Below are positions 31,788 to 39,539 of a stretch of 39,539 nucleotides of DNA, in pieces; the first letter of the stretch is position 1, and each line of letters starts with the position of its first letter. The stretch lies in NCBI GenBank assembly GCA_023150895.1, contig JAKLJY010000077.1:1-39539 (forward strand). The letters run 5' to 3'. The notes below the pieces were generated by a model that had not been told where the DNA came from, did not search any database, and saw only the letters and a list, made by a program, of their open reading frames with translations. This DNA comes from Myxococcota bacterium (GTDB lineage: Bacteria > Myxococcota_A > Bradymonadia > UBA7976 > UBA1532). Both the position numbers and the translations under genes were made by a program.

Positions 31788-34700
31788 TCAGCGCGAGAGC
31801 TGGAAGCGCCCCGTCGCGGTGACCGTGGAGAAGCCGGGCAGCGGCCAGGAGTCCGACCGGTTCTGCGGTTTGCCGAAGGTGATCTCGCTCTCGCTGACCG
31901 GGCCCCACCCGCCGCTCGCCAGCGTGGTCTCGCCATCGACCCGCCCGTGCGCGTCGTAGGTGTGGCGATAGACGCCGTACTCCACGCCGAGCGTCCGACC
32001 CCGATAGGAGATCAGCGGGATGTCGACCAGGAAGTGCGTGAAGGTGGTGTGCACGGTGTAATCGAACCGGATGTCCACCCGGCCGTCCCCGTTCCGGTCG
32101 ACGTTCGCCGGCAGGTTCACCGTGGCGGCCTCACCGACGGGCAGGTCGCGGATCACGGTGCCGTCCTCGAGGGTGAGGGTCACCGTCACGGCGTCCACGT
32201 TGAGGTAGAACGCCTCGTAGACGTCGATGTTCAGGAAGATCTGCGACGACCAGAGATCGTACCGCAGGCGGGCCTCGCCGCCCTCGAACTGGAACGTGAA
32301 GGCCGCCCAGAAGGGACCGAGCCCCCCCGACCAGGCCTGCCCGACCAGATACTCGGCGATGGAGGCCGGGTCGAGCGGGAGCTCGAGGGCCCGGCTGTAG
32401 ACCCGGCCCGTCATCACGAGGTTCGGGTAGTCCGTGTCGCCCGTGAAATAAGTCTCGTCGGCGGTCAGCGTCTCCCAGTCGTCGACGGGTTCGGCGTCGC
32501 TGACGATGTCCGGCGCGCCGGAGCCATTGATGGCAGCGGCGGCGGTGTTCCAGGTGGACTCGACGGCCCCGTTGAGGCCGCAGTCGAAAGCCCAGCAATA
32601 GGCTTCTTCCTCGGGCAGGCCGTCCGGATACAGCACGCGGAACGGGCCCCCCACGAACGCCTGCGAGGGCAGGTCGACGCGCAGGGGCGGCAGCGGGGTG
32701 TCCCGCGGGGCGGCGCGGAAGGGGATGGCCTCGACGAGCCCCGCAATGGCCCGCGGGATGCCGCCCATCGAGACCGACCCGAAGTCGAACGTCAGCGCCC
32801 CGGTGACCGAGGGCGTGCGGCCCCAGATGCGGGCGTCGTCGGCCAGGCGCCAGCTCGACCCCATCACGAAGGACCCGCCCGCCGGGAGCTGGTCCGGCAG
32901 GTCGAGGCCGAGCTCGATGGGCAGGGCGGCGTTGATCTGGCCGAGCCCGACCTCGAAGTCGAGGCCCACGTCGAGGACGCCCGAGGACTGCACGTCGACG
33001 CTGAGCGTCTCGCCCTGGATGCCCGCGAGATCGGCGTGCGCGCCCGGCGGCGTGTCCAGCGTGTGCCGGAGCGTGCTCGACAGAAACCCGAGGGGACCGT
33101 CCTGGAACAGGCTCTGTCGCGTCGAGACGAACCACGCGGTGTTCTGCGTGGCGAAGCCCTCGACGTCGGCGAGCGTGATCTGCACCGTCGCCTCGTCGAA
33201 CAGCCCCGCCTCATCGGTGACCCGCACGGTGACGGTGATCTCCGGGCTCGCCTCGAAGTCGAGCAGCGTGCCGTCCGCCACCGAAAGGGCCCCGCTGAGC
33301 GCGTCGATCTCGAATGCCTCCGCGCGGTCGGCGGGCGTCGTCTGCACGATGTCGAAGCGAAGGGTATCGCCCGCGTCCGGATCGGCCGCCTCCGTGACGG
33401 CGACGACGCGACCGACGGGGGCGCCCTCCGGCAGCGTCTCGTCGAAAGTGCCCACCGCGAACGCGGGTGCCTCGTTGACGTCGTCGAGGTGGACCTCCAC
33501 CTCGGAGAGGCCGGTCAGGCCATCGTCGTCGGTCAGCTCGACCTGCAACGTGAAGACCGGGCGGGCCTCGAAGTCGAGCGCCGCCGGGTTCGCGACCACG
33601 AGGCGACCGGTGACCGGGTCGAAGCGGAAGGCGCCATCGGGGTCGCCCGCCCGCACGCGCATCGCCGTGACGACCCCGTCGGGATCGGCACCGGCGAGCG
33701 TGCCGACGGCCACACCGGCCGGCGCGTTCTCGGCGACGCTCAGCGCACGCGTCGTCGACGAGGGGGGCAGGCGCGTATCGACATCGCCGACGATGAGCAG
33801 CGTGGCGCGACCATCCGTGACCCGCCGGGCCGGGCGCCCGCGCCACGTCGTGTCGGCGGCGGCCTGCCACGCGGACTGCGGGGAGGTCAGCACGTCGTTG
33901 GCGTCGCCCACGACGACGAGCGTTGCACCCCGGCTCGGCAGACGGCGGACGCGGTCGGCCGAAAGCGAGACCGTGACCGGCCCGGCCGTGAGGTCGAGGA
34001 TCTCGACGCCGCGGACACGCTCGCGCAGCGCGTCGAAGTCGACGGTCAGGCGGGCGGGACCCCCGAGCAGCAGGGTGTCCTCGCCCCGGCCGCCGTCGAT
34101 CCGGAGCGCAGCGGTGTCCATCACGGCGATCACGTCGTCGCCGGCACCGCCCGCGAGGACGTCGGCGCCCCCCCCGCCCACGAGGAAGTCGGGGCCCCGC
34201 CCGCCCGCGAGGCGATCCGCGCCGGGGCCCCCCGTGAGGATGTCCGGGCCGGGCCCGCCGCGCGGTCCGGGCGGCCCTTCGTCGAGGCCGAAGCGCACCT
34301 CGACCCGCCCGTCGACGCGGCCGAGCGGACCGTTCGCGGCGTACCCGAGGACGAGGTCGTCGCGGCCATCGCCGTCGACGTCTCCGTGGGTGATCCGGGT
34401 CGGCCAGTCGGGGAGGTCGAAGGTGACGCCGCCCTGCCCGCGCTCCAGCGCCGTGAGGGCGACAGGGGCGCCGTCGGCCTTGCCGTAGGCGACGTAGAGG
34501 CGTACCGGCCGCGGAGGCGCGGCGTGATCGGGCAGCGCCGGGCGGAGCACGAAACCGACGTCGTCGCGGCCGTCGAAGTTCACGTCGCCCACGGGCCAGG
34601 TGGCGACGGTGGTGCTCAGGCTGCCCTCGCCCGGCAGGCCCCGGATGGAGTAACCGCCGACCCCGGCCTCGATGGCGGTCAGATCCACGTCGCGGTTGCC

Positions 34701-37700
34701 GCTCAGGCGCCCGCCTCCCCCGAAGGCCACGTCCACGACGACCACGTTGACCCCGTCGACGCGGGCGAGCGCGCCGACGACGAGGTCCGGTGCGCCGTCG
34801 CCGTCCACGTCGCCGGGGCCGCTCGGGGTGGAGAACGACGTCAGTCGCCCGGCGCGGACGAGCTCGATCGGCCACGCGTCCGGGGACCCCTGGAAAGACG
34901 CATTGCCGCCGTCGACGAGGACGATGCCGGGATCGGTGAGCGAGGCGATCGCGACGTTGTCGGCCGCCCCCTCGCGTGTCGCGGCGCTGCGCAGGGCGGG
35001 GACCCGGCCGCGCAGGATGTAGGCGCGGTTCGTGAAGTTCTCGGTGGTGACGAGCACGTCGTCCGCCCCGTCGCCGTCGAGGTCACCCACGCGGGTGAGC
35101 CGGCCGGCGCCGACCGCATAGCCGTTCAACGGGTTTGCGGGGCCGTCGGCGACGAAACCCTCGAGGGGGGCCGGCGCGCCCGGACCGGCCACGTAAGCGG
35201 GTCCGAGGAGGTCGGCGAGCCAGCCCGGTCCGAGGCCGTGTACGCAGAACACGCGTCCGTTGCCGCGGTGCAGGCCGTCGTCGCCGGTCGAGGCCTTGGG
35301 CGCGCCGAGGCAGAGGCCCGGCGTACCATCGCCGGCGAAATCCCCGGCCACCGGGTCGAGGCCGGCCATGTCGCCGCCCCGGGCCCCCTCGATGACCGCA
35401 CGGGCGGCAGCGTCGGCGGTCGACGCCGGCGTACCCCGTTTTGCGAAGGCGGCGGCCCCGTCGAGCACATACGCCCGTCCGGTGGACCCGGCGCCGCGGC
35501 CGAGGGCGTTCGGGGCGGTCACGACGAGGTCGCCGAGCCCGTCGCCGGTGACGTCGGCGCTGGCGACGACCCGCGTCCCGAGGCCGTCGCCGTCGCTGAA
35601 CCCAGCCACGCCCGGGACCGACCCGCGCGGCTGGCGAGGATCGGCCTGCCCGGCGATGCCCCGATTGCCGGTGAAGACCGCACTCTCCGGCCCGCCCACG
35701 GCCGAGCGGGCGACCTCGCGGCCCCGTTCCACGTAGAGCTTGCCCGTGACGACGGCGCCGTCGACCGTGGCATTCGGGGCCCCGATGGCCAGCTCGGCCC
35801 AGCCGTCGCCATCGAGATCGTCGAGCACCGCCACGTCGAGGCCGAGCATCTCGGCGACGAGGCCCGGGGCGGGGTCGAGCGTCCAGGTACGGGGCGAGAG
35901 CGCGATGGCGGGCGAGCGCGTCTCGGGTCCGGCGCCCCCGCCGGGCGTGGCCAGCGCCGCGCCGCAGGTGACCTGAGCGGGCGCGGGGAGCGACGCGGTG
36001 TCGAGCACGTCGGCGGTCTCGTCGAGCAGGGGGGCGCCGTCCACGAACCACCGGTAGCGGACCTCCGGATCGCCTGCACAGCCCGGCACGAGCTGCGAGG
36101 CCTCGCACCGCAGCGCCTCGCCGACCCGGGCCCCCGCCTGCGCGATGCGCACGAGGCCCACACGTCCGCCGCCCCCCTGAATCCGCGCGGGCGCGGAGGT
36201 GCGTTCGGCGGGGAGGGTGCCCTTCTCGGCCGTGACCCGACAGGCGAGCGTCTCGCCATCCGAGACCGGCACGTCGGTCGCGTCGACTTCGAGGTTCTGG
36301 GGCCCGGGGCCGAGCAGCGCCGAGCGCGTCGAGACGCCCCGGAGGCTGCCGCCGACCAGCCAGTCGACCCGGAAGTCGAGGGTGTAAGGCGTCCGCGACG
36401 CGTCCTCGTCTTCGACCGTGAACGCGCAGCGGCGCCGCTCGCAGGTGCTCGAAACCCCGGGCGTGACCGCTGCGGTGAGCAGGGCGGGCGTGGACGCCAG
36501 CAGCGGCAGGGGGGCGCTCGTGCCGATGACCACGCCGCCTTTGCGCGCAACACATCGGACGGAGGCGAGGCCGTCGAGGGGGCCTGCCCCGTCCCACCGC
36601 CACGTCGTCGAACCGGAGAGACCGGTGCGGGTCGTCGTGGCCACCGATGCGAAGGCACCGCTGCCGGTGACCGGATCCCAGTCGCGCTCGAGGTCGATCC
36701 GCAGCTCGGCGGCGCCGTCCGCGTCGGTGTAGGCCACGTCGCAGCGGGCGTCCATGCCGGGCGTCAGGTAGTCGATGGGCAGCGGGCCGCGGACGGGATC
36801 GACGGCCGACAGGGCGAACTGCGTGACGGTAGTCGCCGCGTCGGCCACGGTCACCCAGGCCGAGGGCGCCATGACCTCCGCCCGGCCGTCCGTCGCGAAG
36901 ATCTGGCACTGTAGGCGCCGGCCCGCGCGCCAGGTCTGATTGCCCATGGGCAGGTCACGCATCGGTATGCTCGCCGGGCCCGCCGCCAGGTTGCTCGCGA
37001 TCGTGGTCGTCGTGCCGCCGTCGATGCGGATTTTGGCGGTGTAGCGGACGGCGCCGTTGTCGTCGGTGGCGGTGTTCAGCCAGTTGCAGGTCGCGCGCGC
37101 CGTCGGGAGGGTGGCCACCGTCAGCGGGACGTCGGTGGTGAGCTCGACGAACGAGCCCGGCGGCCAGGCGGGTTCGCGGTTGTTGTCCCGGTATCCGCGC
37201 ACGCGGACGGCGGTGCCCTCGCCGGCCGCGTCGACGGGCCGCGGCTCGCACTCGAAGACCAGGCCCGCCGGCACGTTGGCCATGGACCGCTGGCAGCCGG
37301 GGCCCCAGTTCAGCGGCGTGTCCGGGAACTGGAACCACCGGCAGGCCGTGGATTGAACGTCGCCGTCGAAGTCCTGACGGGTCGAACACCCGCACGTCAC
37401 CGTGGTCTGGGATGTGTAGCCGGTGCCGGGCTGGTTCGGCGACAGCGTCGCGGCGGTGCACCGCGGGACGTGGTTGCCGACGACCCAGCGGATGTCGACG
37501 GGCGCGCCGGCGGTCAGGCCATCGTTCGGTGTGAGACGGCAAATGACCTCGTCGCCGAGGGCGAACGGCCCGGCCAACGTCTGCGACTGTCCCGGCGTGA
37601 TTGCCGAGTTCCGGCGTTCCTGCCCGTTGACCCGCCAGGAGAGCCGCGCCGTCACCGGGTCGCCGTCGGGATCCGAGAGGCGGTCGAGCCCGCACGTCAG

Positions 37701-39539
37701 CGTCGCCGAGCGCCAGGTGTTCCCCCCGACGGTCGCCGTCGTGGCCACGGGCGGTCGGTTGATCACCCGGCTCGCCGGCGAGGTGCCCATCGCCACGGCG
37801 TCGCCGTCGCGGACGAACGCGGTGCACCGCAGCGTGTCCTCGCGCCCCACCTGCACCGCCGGCAGCTCGGGCCCGAAGGCGTCGAGCGTGCGCTGCGTGC
37901 CGTCCGGCGCGGTCGTCGTCCAGACGTACTCCGTCGTCAGCACGTCGGGGTCCGGATCGCGGGCACGCACCGCGCAGACGAAGACGTCCGAGACCAGCAC
38001 GGCCTCGAGCGCCACCGCGTCCACCGTGGGCGGGGTGTTTTCGACCGGGGCGTCGACGGCCGTCACCCACGGGCCCGATACCGGGCCGAGGAGGCGACCG
38101 GCACAGCCGACACGCTCGCCCTTCTGAACGGACGCGCCGCTCGCCTCGCCCAGCGCGCGCAGGGTCGTCACCGCCGGCGTCCCCCGCGCGACGACGACCC
38201 GCGATACGGCGACGTCGTCGACCGTGAAGACGGCCTCCCAGGCCAGGCTCTCCGGGGCCGTCGGTGGTGCCGTGAGGTGGCAGAAGACGGGCTCGTCCTG
38301 CGCGCCGGCCTGGAAGACCGCGGGGGTCTCGAGTTCGACCTCGGCGCCGCAGGCGGACGCGCAGACGGGCGCGGCCGCACCGCCGTTCCCCGGGCCGGCC
38401 ACGCAGGCGCCCGCGTCGCCGCACCCCGCGCCCGCGGCGCACGCCGGCGCGTCACAGGCGCTCTCGAAGGCCAGCCGGGAGACGGACCGGACCTCGCCGT
38501 CTCGCAAGGCCCGGCCCAGGAACCCGAGCCGGGCGGTCCCGTCGCCGAACGTGAACGGCCCGAGCCCCGCCCGCGGGATCGCATCGAAGACCGGCACCCC
38601 GTCGACCGAGACGTCGATGGACTGCGCGTCGGCGCGGACGACGACCCGCCGGGGCCGACCATCGCCCGCCGGGGCCGTCGCGGCGGCCACCGGGCCCCGC
38701 GTGCCCGAAAGCCGCACGGCGAGCGCCTCACCGCCGCCCGGCGTCTCGAAGGGATCGAATGTCAGACCCAGGTACGGCGCGTTCAGGCCTTCCTCCGTCC
38801 CGGCCACGTCGGCGGCACCTGCGTGGAGTGCGAAGAGCAGCCCGCCGTCGCGTTGTGCGGCCCCGCCGCGGACGGTCACGTCGAAAGTCGCGGTGAAACC
38901 GTCGCCCGCCGGGACCGTCTCGTGCCGCCAGGCCGCGCCCTGCCCGGTCGTCGGGGCGAGGTTCAGCGCGCCCGCACCGTCGATGACCGCGCGCCCGACC
39001 CGATCGAAGCCGACGTCGTCCGTGAACCGAGCAACGACGATGGGCGTGGGACAGACCGCCAACGGGCTCTCGACACAGGCGCCGTCGACACAGGCGTCCA
39101 CGGTGCACTCGTTGCCATCGTCACAGCGCACGGCCGGGCCGACACACGTCCCGGCGAGTGTGCAGGCGTCGCCCACGGTGCAGGCGTCGCCATCGTCACA
39201 GGGCGTCGCTTCGGGGGCGGCCTCGGCGAGACAGGTCCCCGTCGGGGCGTGACACCGGGCGCGCTCGCAGACCGCGAGGACGAGGGCGCCGTCGCAGTCC
39301 GCGTCGACGCGGCATCCGAGGGCGATGGCCGCGTCGGGGGTCGCCGCGTCGGGGGTCTCTGCGTCGGTGTCCGGGGGCACGACGAGGGCCGCGTCGGGGG
39401 TCTCTGCGTCAGTGTCCGGGGGCAGGACGATGGCCGCGTCGGGGCGGGCGGCGTCCGGCCGGGCAGCGTCGGGGTCCGGTGGCACGACGGTGGCCGCGTC
39501 GGGGCGGGCGGCGTCGGGATCCGGTGGCACGACGATGGC
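31788..39539 (-). CDS. Giant modular surface protein (lectin-like, FG-GAP, RTX, cadherin-like); N-terminus outside window
   Basis: The frame is open from the window edge to the stop at 31788: at least 2583 residues, start not in view (a GTG at 39530 is an internal Val of a repeat). Counting from 39530: Asp/Ala/Pro repeats (1-70); Cys-rich module (about 73-160, CDDGDACTVGDAC style); concanavalin/LamG-like domain (about 160-355); a long run of Ig-like beta domains with paired Cys (about 370-1220); seven FG-GAP repeats with DxDGDGxxD loops (about 1233-1735); five RTX-type nonapeptides GGxGxDxLx (about 1757-1800); two cadherin-like domains ending DFEA.../LxDVNE (about 1927-2123); and a C-terminal region of about 450 residues that I do not recognise, with a calcium loop DRNGDGRVD near 2477. 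It is an exported calcium-binding adhesin or matrix protein. No MYXO-CTERM or known secretion tail is seen. Confidence 0.9.
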   Translation of the reverse strand, partial: AIVVPPDPDAARPDAATVVPPDPDAARPDAARPDAAIVLPPDTDAETPDAALVVPPDTDAETPDAATPDAAIALGCRVDADCDGALVLAVCERARCHAPTGTCLAEAAPEATPCDDGDACTVGDACTLAGTCVGPAVRCDDGNECTVDACVDGACVESPLAVCPTPIVVARFTDDVGFDRVGRAVIDGAGALNLAPTTGQGAAWRHETVPAGDGFTATFDVTVRGGAAQRDGGLLFALHAGAADVAGTEEGLNAPYLGLTFDPFETPGGGEALAVRLSGTRGPVAAATAPAGDGRPRRVVVRADAQSIDVSVDGVPVFDAIPRAGLGPFTFGDGTARLGFLGRALRDGEVRSVSRLAFESACDAPACAAGAGCGDAGACVAGPGNGGAAAPVCASACGAEVELETPAVFQAGAQDEPVFCHLTAPPTAPESLAWEAVFTVDDVAVSRVVVARGTPAVTTLRALGEASGASVQKGERVGCAGRLLGPVSGPWVTAVDAPVENTPPTVDAVALEAVLVSDVFVCAVRARDPDPDVLTTEYVWTTTAPDGTQRTLDAFGPELPAVQVGREDTLRCTAFVRDGDAVAMGTSPASRVINRPPVATTATVGGNTWRSATLTCGLDRLSDPDGDPVTARLSWRVNGQERRNSAITPGQSQTLAGPFALGDEVICRLTPNDGLTAGAPVDIRWVVGNHVPRCTAATLSPNQPGTGYTSQTTVTCGCSTRQDFDGDVQSTACRWFQFPDTPLNWGPGCQRSMANVPAGLVFECEPRPVDAAGEGTAVRVRGYRDNNREPAWPPGSFVELTTDVPLTVATLPTARATCNWLNTATDDNGAVRYTAKIRIDGGTTTTIASNLAAGPASIPMRDLPMGNQTWRAGRRLQCQIFATDGRAEVMAPSAWVTVADAATTVTQFALSAVDPVRGPLPIDYLTPGMDARCDVAYTDADGAAELRIDLERDWDPVTGSGAFASVATTTRTGLSGSTTWRWDGAGPLDGLASVRCVARKGGVVIGTSAPLPLLASTPALLTAAVTPGVSSTCERRRCAFTVEDEDASRTPYTLDFRVDWLVGGSLRGVSTRSALLGPGPQNLEVDATDVPVSDGETLACRVTAEKGTLPAERTSAPARIQGGGGRVGLVRIAQAGARVGEALRCEASQLVPGCAGDPEVRYRWFVDGAPLLDETADVLDTASLPAPAQVTCGAALATPGGGAGPETRSPAIALSPRTWTLDPAPGLVAEMLGLDVAVLDDLDGDGWAELAIGAPNATVDGAVVTGKLYVERGREVARSAVGGPESAVFTGNRGIAGQADPRQPRGSVPGVAGFSDGDGLGTRVVASADVTGDGLGDLVVTAPNALGRGAGSTGRAYVLDGAAAFAKRGTPASTADAAARAVIEGARGGDMAGLDPVAGDFAGDGTPGLCLGAPKASTGDDGLHRGNGRVFCVHGLGPGWLADLLGPAYVAGPGAPAPLEGFVADGPANPLNGYAVGAGRLTRVGDLDGDGADDVLVTTENFTNRAYILRGRVPALRSAATREGAADNVAIASLTDPGIVLVDGGNASFQGSPDAWPIELVRAGRLTSFSTPSGPGDVDGDGAPDLVVGALARVDGVNVVVVDVAFGGGGRLSGNRDVDLTAIEAGVGGYSIRGLPGEGSLSTTVATWPVGDVNFDGRDDVGFVLRPALPDHAAPPRPVRLYVAYGKADGAPVALTALERGQGGVTFDLPDWPTRITHGDVDGDGRDDLVLGYAANGPLGRVDGRVEVRFGLDEGPPGPRGGPGPDILTGGPGADRLAGGRGPDFLVGGGGADVLAGGAGDDVIAVMDTAALRIDGGRGEDTLLLGGPARLTVDFDALRERVRGVEILDLTAGPVTVSLSADRVRRLPSRGATLVVVGDANDVLTSPQSAWQAAADTTWRGRPARRVTDGRATLLIVGDVDTRLPPSSTTRALSVAENAPAGVAVGTLAGADPDGVVTAMRVRAGDPDGAFRFDPVTGRLVVANPAALDFEARPVFTLQVELTDDDGLTGLSEVEVHLDDVNEAPAFAVGTFDETLPEGAPVGRVVAVTEAADPDAGDTLRFDIVQTTPADRAEAFEIDALSGALSVADGTLLDFEASPEITVTVRVTDEAGLFDEATVQITLADVEGFATQNTAWFVSTRQSLFQDGPLGFLSSTLRHTLDTPPGAHADLAGIQGETLSVDVQSSGVLDVGLDFEVGLGQINAALPIELGLDLPDQLPAGGSFVMGSSWRLADDARIWGRTPSVTGALTFDFGSVSMGGIPRAIAGLVEAIPFRAAPRDTPLPPLRVDLPSQAFVGGPFRVLYPDGLPEEEAYCWAFDCGLNGAVESTWNTAAAAINGSGAPDIVSDAEPVDDWETLTADETYFTGDTDYPNLVMTGRVYSRALELPLDPASIAEYLVGQAWSGGLGPFWAAFTFQFEGGEARLRYDLWSSQIFLNIDVYEAFYLNVDAVTVTLTLEDGTVIRDLPVGEAATVNLPANVDRNGDGRVDIRFDYTVHTTFTHFLVDIPLISYRGRTLGVEYGVYRHTYDAHGRVDGETTLASGGWGPVSESEITFGKPQNRSDSWPLPGFSTVTATGRFQLSR
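39330..39539. repeat. Degenerate 45-bp tandem repeats coding PPDxDAxxPDAA
   Basis: The first 70 visible residues of the giant protein repeat a 15-residue unit (such as LVVPPDTDAETPDAA and TVVPPDPDAARPDAA) with extra RPDAA or TPDAA half-units. The DNA copies are closely similar and run past the window edge, so their total number is unknown. Such acidic Pro-rich stalks commonly follow the lipid anchor of lipoproteins in this group. Confidence 0.85.

Noticed and set aside
31947-36914. Plus-strand open frame of 1655 codons opposite the giant surface protein
   Set aside because: It has no recognisable domain and a low-complexity Arg/Gly/Val-rich translation. The opposite strand carries clear FG-GAP, RTX and cadherin-like domains. 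Long empty frames are expected in GC-rich DNA.
39330-39539. CRISPR or mobile-element repeat
   Set aside because: The repeats are degenerate, in frame and code for a Pro/Asp/Ala stalk.

Overview
The window is a GC-rich (about 70% or more by eye), gene-dense stretch of bacterial chromosome with 26 protein genes. I see no rRNA, tRNA, CRISPR array, insertion sequence or phage gene. The longest gene-free stretch is about 250 bases (9697-9947). Several features point to Myxococcota (former Deltaproteobacteria): a zinc-ribbon/GYF/TonB-like protein of the GltJ (AgmX) type, a surface protein ending in a MYXO-CTERM-like tail, Cys-rich lipoproteins with Gly- or Asp/Ala/Pro-rich linkers, MopE-type Cys/Asp motifs, many two-component proteins, and the run rplM-rpsI-argC. 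I cannot name the genus. TTG starts are well supported at several genes.

Layout. (1) 1-3420, minus strand: a sensor kinase with an N-terminal receiver, a single-domain response regulator, a PfkB-family sugar or nucleoside kinase and a two-helix membrane protein (cut by the window edge), with overlapping or closely spaced genes. (2) 3531-5609: an M3 oligopeptidase, possibly with a leaderless mRNA. (3) 5628-10472, minus: three envelope proteins, namely a MYXO-CTERM-type metalloprotease-like protein with a damaged zinc motif, a Cys-rich lipoprotein with GGQIT repeats, and a small single-pass membrane protein. (4) 10590-12455: the GltJ-like protein. (5) 12485-18190, minus: a phosphodiester glycosidase (NAGPA)-domain protein, a TPR lipoprotein, an HD-GYP c-di-GMP phosphodiesterase and phosphatidylserine synthase. 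(6) 18312-20723, plus: L13, S9, ArgC and FxsA, behind a good sigma70-type promoter. (7) 20744-25555: a receiver-like orphan and a FabH/OleA-like ketosynthase (minus), divergent from a receiver-Hpt protein and a polytopic hybrid histidine kinase (plus). (8) 25641-27943, plus: an alpha/beta hydrolase and a MopE/von Willebrand A lipoprotein. (9) 27918-31696, minus: tRNA cytidine acetyltransferase TmcA and a TPR-zincin protein. (10) 31788-39539, minus: the last 2583 or so residues of a giant modular surface protein (lectin-like, seven FG-GAP, RTX-type calcium repeats, two cadherin-like domains and an unrecognised C-terminal region).

How the genes may work together. Housekeeping blocks (ribosomal proteins, ArgC, PssA, TmcA, M3 peptidase) alternate with signalling and cell-surface genes. 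The most suggestive unknown system is region 7: a thiolase-fold enzyme with an intact Cys-His-Asn triad sits opposite a receiver-Hpt and hybrid kinase pair whose sensor is almost entirely transmembrane. This resembles, in logic only, small lipophilic-signal systems in which a synthase gene neighbours its membrane kinase. That link is an inference from layout and domains.
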